DNA from: Ascaphus truei | Lineage: Eukaryota > Chordata > Amphibia > Anura > Ascaphidae | DNA length: 64,000 bases | Reading direction: 5' to 3' | NCBI GenBank assembly: GCA_036426205.1 | Contig: CM071568.1 | Span: 221,824,966-221,888,965, forward strand | Shown here: one piece after another, positions 1-10,900 of the stretch | Layout of the letters: each line of letters begins with the position of its first letter | How positions within the stretch are numbered: position 1 is the stretch's first letter | Translations under genes and position numbers: made by a program | The notes under the pieces: model-generated | Databases searched by the model: none | Told to the model about the DNA's origin: nothing | Seen by the model: the letters and a program-made list of their open reading frames with translations, nothing else

Positions 1-2
1 TG

Positions 3-266
3 GCCATTGTGTGGGCACTCAAAAAACTCAAAAAACTCCAGCCCCTGAGTTGGCTGCAGACGGCATCAGGTGAGAATGCCAAGTTGCTAAGGTGGAGCTT
101 GGCCTTGCAAGAGTTTGAGTTTACTATTCAGCACAAAAAGGGTAGTGAAAAGAGCAATGCTGATGGACTTTCACGTCAGGACTATCCCTCTGAGACTGAG
201 TTCATTAAGGGTGCCAGCAGTGCCCCACTCCCCGTTAGGGCCAGTGGGCCACAGGTCACCCATTAA
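3..266 (+). pseudogene. Gmr1-like Ty3/gypsy pol 3' end (RNase H tail, partial)
   Basis: The window opens inside the RNase H domain of a Ty3/gypsy-type pol gene. The reading frame carries the family pattern RWSLALQEFEFTI, then NADGLSRQ, the usual end of RNase H. The stop codon TAA is at 264-266 and a purine tract plus LTR follow at once. In ordinary Ty3/gypsy elements integrase lies downstream of RNase H, but here nothing follows. This fits the Gmr1-like order gag-protease-integrase-RT-RNase H, which agrees with the integrase seen directly after protease at 3.7-4.2 kb. The 5' part of the gene lies outside the window. Residues KKLKKL suggest a small local duplication. RNase H identity is firm; the Gmr1 label is inferred from gene order. 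Confidence 0.8.
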
Positions 267-276
267 GAAGGGGAGG

Positions 277-1661
277 TGTAGAGGGAGAAAGGGGGTGGCC
301 CAGTATTAAAGGGGTTGCACACCATATGGCCATCCCCTGACCTTACCAGAGAGACAAGAGGTTAACTGGACTGCGCTCCAGGGATGAGGTTTGCACCTTG
401 TTTTACCTTGAAAATGTATGTTCCCATGTTCCCATGTTTCATTATAAGCATGTATTTTAATGTTTTAAAGTGCATTTCTGTATCTCCAGTTCTGGAGGTC
501 GCAGAGAGTTCATATTTGGCCAATATGTGGAGTCACTGTAGGCATTAAAAACTGGCAAAGGTCGACCCACTGAGCCCACCAGAATGAAACTTATTAATAT
601 GTGTAGATATTAAAGTGTGTATGTATTTTATTTTGGATCTGTTCTGAAAATGCAGATGCCATTTGCTAGGCTAATAGGTCATGAAGGGCAGACGGCTGAG
701 TAGCCTAAGCACGGCAATCGAAAGTTAACTGCCTTGATTGTTACCTAATGTCTAGGGATTATGTATCAATCAATCAACAAACTCTGTTACCTGAGGGCAT
801 GGGTTAGTCTGTTAGTCTCCACATTAGGGAGTGGATACAGATAATTGTTTACCAATAGGCTGCATTCAAAGTTAAGAATAGGGTTGCACAGGTATATAAA
901 CTGTGTCAACCCTACAGTTTTTAGTTGTGCTGGAGTTATGCTTCTCATACCATATTGAATGTCACTGGACTGCTGGAGAATTGCTAGTGGATACTTCTCC
1001 ATCCCCAACCCTAAGTAAGTGTTATCTTCTTGCCTGTGTGACAGAAACCAGGGGATGGTAATAAATTCCATATATAGGGCTCCCAGGATACTGAACAGTT
1101 TCTATCCTGTTTGGCCTGGGAGTGCAGCCTTATAATACATGCACTCCATCCCACAGCTTGGCAAGCGCTGGAACTGAGGGATGAGAGATCCAGACCAGAG
1201 TTTGTCTGCTGCCTGATTTCTGTCACCTGTCATGCTAACTAGAAATCAGATATGTAAGACTGATTTCCTGTTTGCTCTTCCCTCTCCCCCAAGAGCCTGG
1301 AGGCTGGAAGGCTGCTGAAGTACAGAGGGGAAGAAGCCTCTTCCCCAAACAGGTTCAATCATTCTGTTCATTTATCTAAGACTGCAAAGATACTTATTTT
1401 GTTGGAGGAAGTGGACAAGCCACTTCCAACCCTGAGTCGGGGAATATCTCAGTTTAAGTTATCGCTCAGATGAGCAGCTTTTTGTTTGATTTTGTTTATA
1501 CTGTTTGCACTGTGGCAGTCTCAGTGCCTGGGACTAAATAAACCAGGCATAGCCTGTTAAAGGAACAGTACGTGACGTCTCATCATTTAACCTACCCTAA
1601 AAGACCGTGTTCTAACAGTCCCGGACAGACGGCAGAGCCCCGGAGTAAGCCGTTTGTCACA
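277..1661 (+). repeat. LTR of the Gmr1-like element (about 1.39 kb)
   Basis: A purine-rich tract (AAGAAGGGGAGG, 265-276) touches TGTAGAGGG, and the candidate 3' end is TTTGTCACA at 1653-1661, giving TG...CA ends. A TATA box (TATATAAA, 893-900) and a polyadenylation signal (AATAAA, 1537-1542) sit in the expected order, so transcripts could start near 920 and end near 1560. The same block would serve as 3' LTR for the RNase H fragment on its left and 5' LTR for gag on its right. No second LTR is in the window to confirm the boundaries. Confidence 0.7.
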
Positions 1662-1682
1662 TATGGTGGAGAATGCAGGCAG
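1662..1682 (+). other. Probable primer-binding-site region
   Basis: TATGGTGGAGAATGCAGG starts directly after the inferred LTR end, where reverse-transcription priming sites lie in LTR elements. It begins with TGG two bases in, as sites matching a tRNA CCA end do. I could not assign the priming tRNA. Confidence 0.4.
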
Positions 1683-1751
1683 AACACTAAAAAGTCTGTG
1701 GGTTAAAGAACTTTGAAAAAAAAAAAAGTTTTTTTTTCCTCTCCAAACAAG

Positions 1752-2960
1752 ATGGAAGACGTGGTGAGTGCACTGGTACGCAATGTCGCTGTCCAGAAAG
1801 ACGCGAATGAAACCCAGCAACAGCTGTTAATAGCCCAGCAAACGACTAATGCAAATTAGCAACAGACGAATGCAGCCCTGCAAGAGGCGAATGCAAACCA
1901 GCAACAGACGAATGCAGCCCTGCAAGAGGCGAATGCAAACCAGCAACAGACGAATGCAACCCAGCACCAGCTGTTAATAGCCCAGCAGGAGGCGACTGCA
2001 GCTCTGCAAATCGCGAATGCAAACCAGCAAGAGACAAACCGCTTGCTGAGAGAGGAGCAACAACGGTTCGCCCAGGGCATACAGCAGGAACTCGAGATCC
2101 TGAGGGGGACTATCAGTAACCTTCCACTGGCAGAGGCAGCCCCAGTCCCGAAAATGACCAGGGCAAGCCACTACCTTCAGAAGATGGGGCCCTCGGATGA
2201 TGTGGAAACCTATCTTCTCACGTTTGAACGCATGGCACAGAGAGAAGGATTGCCAGAAGCTGAGTGGGCCAGTCTAATCGCACCCTTCCTAAGCGGCGAA
2301 TCCCAGAAGGCTTACTTTGATCTAGAGCCTGCCGAAGCTAACGTCTATGAAAAACTGAAGTTCGAGATCCTCGCCCGCCTCGGCGTAACCACGGCTGTTC
2401 GTGCCCAAAGATTCCACACATGGTCCTTCCCGTCGGATAAAGCCACCCAAAGCCAGATGTATGACCTCATCCACCTTGCTCGGAAGTGGCTACAACCCGA
2501 GATCAACTCAGCAAGCCATATCGTGGAACGGTTGGTCATGGACCAGTTCTTGAGGAAACTTCCTTCTGCCCTACGCCGTTGGGTCAGTCGGAGTGACCCC
2601 CATAATGCAGACGAGCTGGTGGCCCTCGTAGAAAGGTACAATGCAGCAGAGGAGCACCTGCAACCCATAGTCATGGAGCAACCCCACTACCCAAGGTTCC
2701 AGGACTCTTCCAGAGATGGTAAAAGGGTACCAGGGTTAAGGGGGGCTGAAGAGCGATGACCGCCTTCACACAGCACCAGTAACAGCGGTTCGCACACTAA
2801 GGGCAACAGCCAACATGGAGAGCCGAAAAAAGGCTCTAAGTGGGACACAGACTATGTACCTAAATGTATAAATTGTTATGAGAGGGGCCACACCGCGAAA
2901 GTCTGTCCACTAAATGCTGAACCCATGCAATGCAACAGCGTTGAACCTTATTCGCTGTAG
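1752..2960 (+). pseudogene. gag of Gmr1-like Ty3/gypsy (coiled coil, SCAN-like capsid, zinc knuckle), two in-frame stops
   Basis: Gag forms the retrotransposon particle and binds its RNA. One frame runs from ATG 1752 to TAG 2958-2960 and is broken by TAG at 1857-1859 and TGA at 2757-2759. The first 90 or so codons are a Q/N/A-rich repeat (QQQTNAALQEANAN, repeated), probably coiled coil; the first stop is a CAG-type codon changed to TAG inside that repeat. Then comes an all-helical capsid region (DDVETYLLTFERMA; later FLRKLPSALRRWV), resembling the SCAN-like capsid of Gmr1 elements, from which vertebrate SCAN domains are thought to derive. A CCHC zinc knuckle (C-x2-C-x4-H-x4-C) begins at 2865. 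The protease frame is -1 relative to gag and open from 2945, so expression by -1 frameshifting is plausible. Confidence 0.75.
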
Positions 2961-4264
2961 TCCCAATGTATGGCCCTAGCCCAGAAGACCCCTTGAATAA
3001 CCATCTGTGGGCATTTGTAAAGGTTAATGGTAAGAGGGTTCGGGCACTCCTTGACTCTGGGAGCATGGTCACACTAGTGTCCGAATACCTGTTGCCCATT
3101 AAGAAGAAACAGGTAAACAGTTCACAAAGAGTGGCAATTTGTTGTATACATGGGGATAATCATGAATATTCCACTGTTGATGTTTTTTTTGAAACAGAGT
3201 TTGGTTCTTTAGATTTCAAAGTGGGTATTGTACCCAAACTGGCACATGATGTGTTAATAGGGACAGACTTTCCCCATTTTCTAAAAATGTGGTCCTCCTC
3301 TCAGAATAGCGCCCAGAGTTCAATAGCGGACCATAACGAAGTAACAGAAGAAACAAATCCTTTCCCTTTTTCAGAAATAGAGGTTGACGAGGGCCCAAAT
3401 AAGAAGGGGGAAAAGGAGGAGGGCTGTAAAATTCCCTTCCCCATGGCTACCTTGGTAGGGAATACCCCAAATCAAGATGTTGAACAGGCACTTACCACCC
3501 CAGAACAGGATAAGACCCTCGCTGACCTAGAGGTCAGTCCTGGGAGTTTTAAGAAGGCCCAGCGGGAGGACCCCACATTAGCGGTAGCAAGGGGAAATAT
3601 ACGGGACCAGAATAGTACTCCTGGCCAACCAGATAGGTCACTTGCTTACCCCTACTTCGAGGTAGAGAACGACCTAGTATATCGGGTTGATAAAAGGAAA
3701 TCAGTCACAACTAAACAATTGTTGGTACCACGGACATTCCGTAACGTAGTATTACACCTCGCACATAGTCATCCATTGGGGGGACACCTAGGGGTGGAAA
3801 AGACAAAAGAAAAGGTTCTCCGAAGCTTCTATTGGCCTGGGGTTCTGGCAGAAATTACGAATTATTGCTCCTCATGCCCTGAATGTCAGATCACCGCCCC
3901 GTTCAAAGCATACCGCAGCCCATTGGTACCCCTTCCCATAATAGAGGTACCATTTGACCGGATTGCTATGGATCTAGTAGGACCCCTAATAAAGTCTGCT
4001 AGGGGACATCAGCATATATTGGTAATATTAGATTATGCCACCCGATATCCAGAGGCAGTTCCCCTACGTAGCACCTCTGCTAAAAACATAGCAAAAGAGT
4101 TAGTAGTTCTGTTTTCCCGGGTCGGAATTCCTAAAGAGATTTTATCTGACCAGGGAACACCATTTATGTCCCAAGTAACAAAAGAGCTATGTAAACTCCT
4201 GAAAATCAAACATCTCAGAACCTCAACTGAAAAAAAGAAACAAAAGCGCAGACGCACATGGTGA
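2945..4264 (+). pseudogene. pol 5' part: aspartic protease and integrase, truncated
   Basis: The open frame starts at 2945; the first ATG is at 2966. Protease comes first, with active-site motif ALLDSGS (about 3045). Integrase follows directly: an HHCC zinc-binding region (HLAHSHPLGGHLG, then CSSCPEC) and a catalytic core with the first two acidic residues in DRIAMDLVGPL and SDQGTPF. The third catalytic residue (E) and everything after it, including RT, is lost: homology stops near 4230 and the last 11 or so codons are foreign. Integrase ahead of RT marks Gmr1-like elements. The frame itself is uninterrupted for over 1.2 kb, suggesting a fairly recent insertion. Confidence 0.8.
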
Positions 4265-4491
4265 AGTATGTCTGTCTGGTGGCTCTGTAGTTGCAATGCT
4301 GGGCAGGCTGCAGCCCCATTGGATGGGAGCGGTCACGTGACCGCTCCACCACTTCCCCTCGGAGGTTTTTTTTTTTTTTTTTTAATTAACAAACAGCCCT
4401 TGTTTCCCGCTGCTGGCGGCCCTGATCGCAGCGCCCTCTAGCCAAGCCGCGGCGCACCAGGGCACCGGGGCGCACACTTTGGGAAACACTG
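4231..4491 (+). mobile_element. Truncated hAT-like DNA transposon end
   Basis: This GC-rich segment ends in TTTGGGAAACACTG (4478-4491). Read backwards that is CAGTGTTTCCCAAA, typical of hAT/Charlie-type termini. It contains a 22-bp perfect palindrome centred on CACGTG (4326-4347). The left terminus is missing, and the segment abuts the broken integrase near 4230. Confidence 0.45.
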
Positions 4492-4494
4492 GTC

Positions 4495-4602
4495 TATATA
4501 ATTTCCCATAGTGCGCTGTGTACCGCGCACTATACTGTAATTGTGAAGCGCTTTGAGCTCCATTGGTAGAAAAACGCTATATGAAATAAAGTTATTATTA
4601 CT
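4495..4602 (+). repeat. L2/V-SINE-type 3' tail
   Basis: GAAGCGCTTTGAGC, AACGCTATATGAAATAAA and a TTATTATTAC-type end match the 3' tail shared by L2-clade LINEs and SINEs that use their machinery. Only the tail is seen. Confidence 0.55.
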
Positions 4603-5562
4603 TTTCAGTGATGTATCTCATACAGCTCCTTTTCATCAGTGTTTTATTGTGTGGGTGCTAACACTTCATTTTGTAAAATCTGTCACACAAAATGAAGGAA
4701 CTTTCGACAGCAACTGACAGTTACTCATCAGAGTATCTTGTCTTTTTTTATTATAAAATGCTAGTCTTGTCTGGTTTATATCAAACAGACACAAGGAATT
4801 GGTATGTGCTTTAATGTTCTGAGGACAGTTTGCTTAATCATACCCATTGAAGCAGAACTTATTGTGCAACATAAACTTCTGTAATTATCAGCGTTTGTGC
4901 TATCAAACTAATATATGCCTAAAATAACCATGACCTTCTGCCTTAAATTCTAAACGTTTATATTCTATGCCGTAAGATGTAGAAATTACTTCTAAAAGAC
5001 ACTTTAGATTTAAAAGAACTTCTGCTCTCCGTATTTGAATAATGGGATATGTTATTTTGGATAACTTTATGGGAATATAATTAGTTCTTGGTTCATAAAT
5101 ACACATTTTTCTTATTGGTAGAGGTATTTCTTTTAGAATTACTATGAAGTTGTGTGTGCAGCCTACAGCAGACTGTGTAGGAATGACATGAGGGTAATAG
5201 ATTTTGTTCTGGGAGAAGGAAAGAGGGGTCACCCTATCATTGATATTGTACAATATGGAGGAGGGAAGGGTAAAAGAAAACTGAAACTGCAAACAGAAGT
5301 AGATGAAGAGCAGGTGGTATTTAAGAGGATTGGTTTAAGGGTCCGCGACTACCTCCACAATCATAGATATTTAGGAGCCTATTCAGTTGCTGTGTGACAA
5401 ACCGCGTCTAAAGTGCTCTTTAGAAATGGGTCGATGTCACTGAACTCCAGGAGCAGAGAGGACCTCGATGACCGGAACAGCAGGGAATGCAAGGATTGTC
5501 GGGGTCACAGGCAGTGTTCGGTGGCAGGCGGCAAGCAGGATTATAGAGAATGTTCAGTGATA
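4603..5562. other. No gene recognised
   Basis: AT-rich unique-looking sequence. Short open frames here have no recognisable domain. The last 150 bases resemble the sequence right of the MITE (GGCAAGCAGGATTAT at both about 5530 and 6096). Confidence 0.5.
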
Positions 5563-5922
5563 CTGCTGCGGCCGAGTTTATTCGAGCATTTGCCCGTTCT
5601 CGGCCGCAGCAGTTACCTGGCGCGCGCCGGAGGGTGCCGGGCGCGCGCCGAAGCAGCGGAGGAGAGGCCCGCCGATCGCGGCTTCCCCCTCTCCTCTCCG
5701 GGTCCGCCGGGTCCCCCGGAACCCCCTGCCGCCGTCCCCCACATCGCGGGACACCAGGGCTCCCTCGGGGAGCCCTGGACGCGCGTGCAGGGGGTGCAGG
5801 CACCCGATGACGCGTGACTGCGCATCGGTGACGCGCGGCACGCCGAGGGGATGCCACTTGCAAGCCGGGAAATCTCCCGGCTTGCGGAACTGGCCACACT
5901 TCAATAAAGTGTGTCGCCAGTG
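5563..5922 (+). mobile_element. TA-flanked GC-rich MITE, copy 1 (360 bp)
   Basis: The element runs from CTGCTGCGG to CGCCAGTG with TA on both sides (5561-5562 and 5923-5924), as for Tc1/mariner-type insertions. Its left end is a hairpin with a perfect 14-bp stem (5563-5576 with 5599-5612). Near the right end are two more hairpins (GCAAGCCGGGA/TCCCGGCTTGC and CACACTT/AAGTGTG). A near-identical copy lies inverted at 19678-20038. Its non-coding GC-rich interior gives several spurious open frames. Confidence 0.75.
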
Positions 5923-7543
5923 TATAAACGCTCTAGTGTCGGATCCACCATATATAACTGCCAATAATCATCCACATAAATCCACAGCACAGGTTCGGGG
6001 AGGTTAACACTTCCACTCTTCTATATGGACGAATAAAGACCTATTTTATCTACTTTTTGACCCACTCTCTTTGGCTGTGCGTTACACTTCTTTGGATTTG
6101 GCAAGCAGGATTATCAGAGTCCAAGCAGGGGTTGGTGACAGGAACAGGGCAGGGGAGCAGGAACTGGGACAGGGAGCAGACGGGGGCAAGTTAGTTCAAT
6201 AGCAAGGGCCTTTAATAATGTTACCAGAACTCAAACAGAAACAAAACGGAAACAGACTAGGGACAGAAGCAGAAGGAATCGGGACACAAACAAAGCAAAG
6301 GCAAAGAGGTGCAAGAAACCGGAAACTATTAAGCAGGCAGAGACAGAAAACAGGAGCACCCAAGAGGAGGCAGACAGGTAAACTCAGAGCAGACATAAAC
6401 AGCAGCACACCCGGTGGACAGACAATGGAACTGTGAGAGAGGGAGACAGGAAACAATGTCAGGGCTATTCCTGACAATTGGCATGCTTTGCTATTCTGTA
6501 TAGGCTTTTTAAGAAGTAGTTCCAACCTGGCGCTGCCAATCCGATCAGTTTGTAAAAAAAAGCCTCCAATTCGCATTTTTATTTACAAAAACTGCAATTC
6601 TTGTAGCTCCAATATGCAAGCCACTTGTAAAAACACACATTTTTTCACACTACCTCGAGAGAGACGATATTCGTATTACGAGTTACATCCAGAGTCTGAA
6701 AAATGTGTTTGGCTGGGAGGGCAAAACCCATAAGTCAGACTGGGGATGGATTTAGCACCACCTCAAGTCATTCAGCTTCTAAATTAAGTACAATCTAGGT
6801 GTTTTGGCCCGCAAACCATTTGGTTTGTCACTTTGGATAGAAGCAGTTTAGAAGTTGCGATTTGTAATAGAGAATAGGGTTTGTTCTCACATTTTATTCC
6901 ATTACTTCTGAACATGCCAAACCGCGCGGTTTTGCACTTACAACTTTAAAGATATGAGAATCGGCCCCTTAGCTTTAGAAGTGTCTTCCACCCGAAGGTG
7001 GTTGTATAGAGTAGCTCCTATTGCAGGATGTGGACTGCACTCACTCATATAATGTCCGTAGTAATTCTGCTCGTAGACTGGTTGCTCGCCACTTCAGCAA
7101 TCCTGGAAGGTAATATTATGCAAAAGAGGTCCCATCACTTCCAAGCTGTATTTAAAACAATAACTGCTTACATTATTTAAATCCTCATAATCAAAACATA
7201 GAGGATAGTACAAAATAATAATCTACCAGTGTCAGTAGGTAATATCTGCATGAAGCACTTGTCCCTGGCTCCCCATGGCCCTTCTAGTGATCCTGTATGT
7301 GGTCTCCTACCTGCTAAAACAGTGCAACCTCAGATGCCACTGCAACCCAGCGTGCATTTACTTGCACCCAGATTTGTAAATGCTTGGGGTACACATGTGA
7401 TATTGCCTAATGACACTAGTAGATGTACAATGTATTTCTATGTTCTTTTTGTAATATCCTATTATTTTGCATTATCTATAAATAAAGTAATCAGAAGTGT
7501 TAATCTTATCACTACTTAGCACTACTTAGTAAGTGTAACCAGC
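5923..7543. other. No gene recognised; retroelement-like and purine-rich stretches
   Basis: From 5925 to 6090 there is an AATAAA-bearing stretch, and from 6110 to 6450 a strongly purine-rich stretch (GGAACAGGGCAGGGGAGCAG), reminiscent of retroelement untranslated DNA. I could not assign either. The rest is AT-rich and featureless. Confidence 0.4.
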
Positions 7544-7589
7544 CTCACACTGATGAGACCCAAAAGGTTGAATCAGCTGTCTCTGTGAG
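7544..7589 (+). ncRNA. Hammerhead-ribozyme-like sequence (type I layout)
   Basis: Reading 5' to 3': CTCACA (7544-7549), core CTGATGA (7550-7556), stem II GACC-CAAAA-GGTT, then GAAT where the canonical core has GAAA, a short CAGCTG stem III, a CTC cleavage-type triplet (7581-7583) and TGTGAG (7584-7589), which pairs with CTCACA to close stem I. Flanking CCAG and CTGG can extend stem I. This is the type I hammerhead layout known in Penelope-like retroelements. The core GAAA to GAAT change would probably impair cleavage. It lies in a longer amphibian-type dispersed repeat (about 7530-7830). Confidence 0.5.
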
Positions 7590-7954
7590 TAGGTTTACTG
7601 GCTATGCACTTTAACCCAGGTTGTGCTGAAACACTGTGTAATACCGCAGGCATACATTCATAGGGGTCCATGTCAAAATGGATTTGAAGCAAAAGGTTAC
7701 ACTATGTGCTCATTTGCATGTCATTACCCAGAATCCCTTTTTGCAGTGGAAGCACTGTATGATAGGAGATAATGGTGAAAAGCAGGGTTGCTGACCTGTC
7801 ACAGACATGCGAATGTGTTCACAAGTGATTATTTATTTTAAGTATGACCCATAAGTATCCCAAAAAAAGATTTTAGTAATAATACGCAGAAAAACAAAAT
7901 ACAAACTCATTCTGTTTATTTTTTAATTCTAATTATGTATGTATAGTTTTATAT

Positions 7955-8100
7955 ATCTATATATAGCACCAACAACGTATGATGCGCTTTACAGAATTAC
8001 AATACAAGGTAAATAAATTAGAAACAATGGAAATAAGTGCAACAGGTAAATTACAACATAAGTCAAAGGAGACCCTGCCCCAACAGGACAACTCTAATTG
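7955..8100 (-). repeat. L2-like LINE 3' tail
   Basis: Read on the minus strand: GTTGGGGCAGGGTCTCC, then TGTAAAGCGC and GGTGCTATATATA, the 3' untranslated pattern of L2-clade LINEs. The plus-strand fragment at 32.7-33.1 kb has the same elements. Confidence 0.55.
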
Positions 8101-8280
8101 TGTATGAGGAAGGCTTCCTCATAAGTTGTTGAAAAATATTACCAGCTAGAGTTGAATGTTTAGAAAAAGTTATATGTGAAGAAAGCACTATAACGTAAAA
8201 AAAAAGGAAAATTGTGCTAAAGAAAACATAAATTGATTTCAATTTGTTTTATCAAACAGAATATAATCCCAATTCACATA

Positions 8281-8612
8281 CAGGCATACCCCGGTTTAAG
8301 GACACTCACTTTAAGTACACTCGCGAGTAAGTACATATCGCCCAATAGGCAAATGTCAGCTCACGCATGCGCCTGTCAGCACGTCCTGAACATCAATACC
8401 AGCTCCATACCTGTACCGAAGCTGTGCGCAAGCAGGGAGACTATAGAGCCTGTTACACATGCGTTATTTACATCAGTTATGCACGTATATGATGATTGCA
8501 TTACAGTACATGCATCGATAAGTGGGAAAAAGGTAGTGCTTCACTTTAAGTACATTTTCGCTTTACATACATGCTCTGGTCCCATTGCGTACGTTAATGC
8601 GGGGTATGCCTG
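8281..8612. mobile_element. Tigger/pogo-like MITE (332 bp)
   Basis: Terminal inverted repeats CAGGCATACCCCG and CGGGGTATGCCTG (one base offset) are flanked by TA on both sides, matching the pogo/Tigger terminus type. The motif CACTTTAAGTACA occurs near each end. There is no transposase inside. Confidence 0.75.
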
Positions 8613-9529
8613 TAATTATTTAGTTTTTTTATTTAAACTGAATGGGTGTAGGGTCTTTTGTACTTCAAGAATAGATGCGTTTTCATGCAAAGCTTTCTCA
8701 AATAGAAGCTGGTTTTAAAGTAGCAATCATTTTTAAACCAGATTGGAGCCAGTGAGTCCTTTTGGAGCTGAACTGCTCTATTTTCAGCTGTAAGAATTTC
8801 CTGTTGTTTTTTTTTTTTAAGATGACACTGGTGGTCATTCAATAGAAAACTGCAATGTCACCCACTGCGGCTTCTTATTTGCTTATGGGTTATGGGTTCA
8901 AGAACTCCAGGAGCCCAATGACATAGTAGCTAAAGTTTTTGAGAGCTCGCGTTTGAAACGACTTCTACCCTTTTTGTCCCATCATCAGTAACAGAGCAAT
9001 CACATGACCTCTTCTTGCTGGAGGTGCCACTGGTGCCACTGCCCCTCTGGCACTTAAGGGGTTAAATGAGATTTCTCTCCCGTTTTATCGCTCAAATTGT
9101 TACAAATATAGGGGAATGTTCCAACTTACAAAGAAACAGACAGTCTTTAGCTACTTGCTCTCTTGTATCGTAACTTTGCATAGTTACACTAAAATCGCAT
9201 GTAGTCATCAAACTGCAATATGACAAACTAGAGGTAACATCCCCCCAAAAAAGTGCGTTATTTTTAAGGTGCAAGTAATTAATGTGTTTTTGAGATCAGC
9301 GATGTAAAAGTATTAAAATTACTGGACTCATGTTATTAACTACAGAAAGTGATGTATATGTGGGAATCATCAAACAGTGAGGGCCAGCGATAAGTAATAT
9401 CTTAACTTAATTAAATGAGATATACAAAGTATATTTACATTACTTCCTAAAAGTGTTGCCATAAGACCTATATTGACAAACCAAAGGCACCTTGTGAGGA
9501 AGGGGGCCACCACTCGCTAGATATAAGTA
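8613..9529. other. No gene recognised
   Basis: Mixed AT-rich sequence with a poly-T run near 8805. I see no coding or structural signal. Confidence 0.5.
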
Positions 9530-10900
9530 CTCTCCCAGGTATCTCAGGTGTGCTTCTTTTTGTGCACAAGGAACACTGAACTGGCAACGGTTTGCTTCAA
9601 AAGGAAGCCAGGGGGAGGGGGCTACATGTGTGCACAGTGAGCACCCAGCAGCTGGTTGCTCACCCTAAGGTGTAAAATAAGTGTATACAAGCGCTAGTGC
9701 AACAATTGCAAACAAACAGGAGAAACAAAACCTGGGATACAGTCCTAGGGGGTAGGTAGTCCTGGAGCTGCCGTAGAGGGTTAATCTGGGATCTTCCAAC
9801 CAGATATGCAAGATATGGATAGAAAAACCTCTTGTGGCGCTGAGGATAGGTGGCTGGAACAAGAGTCTTGTGCTGAGGTTTCTGTTATATAAGCTCAGAG
9901 AGGGAGACAAGAGAAATACAAACAACACAATAGTGTATTATCCTTTAGACAATATAAGACATGTGGATGGAAAATGAAGCAATTTATTCATTAAAACAAT
10001 TGTGACTACAATTGAAATAAAACATGAACTGTAAAATAAACAGGGGTGATCTTCTGTAATAAAGAGATAGGGGACTCTCAGCATTTAAGCAGAGAGAAGC
10101 CTTGCTGCTCACCCAGAGGTAAAACCGAAATCCTACTCACCGTCCTGGAGTAGGACATGTGCATTGGTACGGGGTCTTTAGCCAGGGGTATCCGTCTGCT
10201 GTGGGGTGCCGGACGTCTGCTTAGAGCGTGCGAGGAGATCTCAGGAATACTCGTGCATTCGACAACACCGCGTGGATTCGCGCGTCTCCTCGCTGACGTC
10301 ACCGCCGGATTGACTCAGCTACGGTGTCCCTGGATGACCAGAATACCTTCCTACGCGTTTCGAAACACTCGAAAACACTTCCCTGGGAAGAAACACGTTG
10401 ATCAAGTGTTTCGAACGGTAGGAGGTATTCGGTCATCCAGGACACACGTAGCTGAGTCAATCCGGCGGTGACGTCAGCGGAGGAGACGCGCGAAATCCAC
10501 GCGGTGTTGTCGAATGCACGAGTATTCCTGAGATCTCCCCGCACGCTCTAAGCAGACGTCCGGCACCCAGCAGACAGGATACCCCTGGCTAAAGACCCCG
10601 TACCAATGCACATGTCCTACTCCAGGAGTAGTATCTCTTTTATTAACAGAAGTTCATCCACTGTTTATTTTACAGTTCATGTTTTATTTCAATTGTAGTC
10701 ACAATTGTTTTAATTAATAAATTGCTTCATTTTCCATCCACATGTCTTATATTGTCTAAAGGATAATACACTATTGTGTTGTTTGTATTTCTCTTGTCTC
10801 CCTCTCTGAGCTTATATAACAGAAACCTCAGCACAAGACTCTGGTTGCTCACCCTGCTAGAGCTGCTGCCTAGAATAGCAGCGATTGTAGGTGCCGATCC
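9530..10900 (+). repeat. Dispersed repeat split by the palindromic insertion
   Basis: Sequence at 9530-9666 (GGTGTGC, GGAACA, TGAACTGGC, AAGCCAGGGGGAG) and its continuation at 10841-10900 (CTGCTGCC, AGAATA) together align with an uninterrupted copy at about 61850-62100. The insertion at 9667-10840 therefore entered an existing repeat. Confidence 0.6.
9667..10840. mobile_element. Palindromic Penelope-like insertion with 15-bp target duplication
   Basis: CTGGTTGCTCACCCT occurs at 9652-9666 and again at 10841-10855, bracketing the insertion. From 9862 to 10842 it forms a near-perfect inverted repeat of almost 1 kb centred near 10385. The arms share the CTCAGCACAAGACTCT end and a GTCAATCCGGCGGTGACGTC segment. 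The centre carries CCTACGCGTTTCGAAACAC-type sequence, resembling the degenerate hammerhead-like core elsewhere in this window. A long target duplication plus inverted arrangement fits Penelope-like elements, which often insert as head-to-head partial copies. No protein is encoded. Confidence 0.6.

Noticed and set aside
5413..5964. Overlapping GC-rich open frames on both strands
   Set aside because: They coincide with MITE copy 1, which is non-coding, and the same false frames recur in copy 2 at 19.7-20.1 kb.
8233..8718. 161-codon open frame
   Set aside because: It overlaps the Tigger-like MITE and its flanks.
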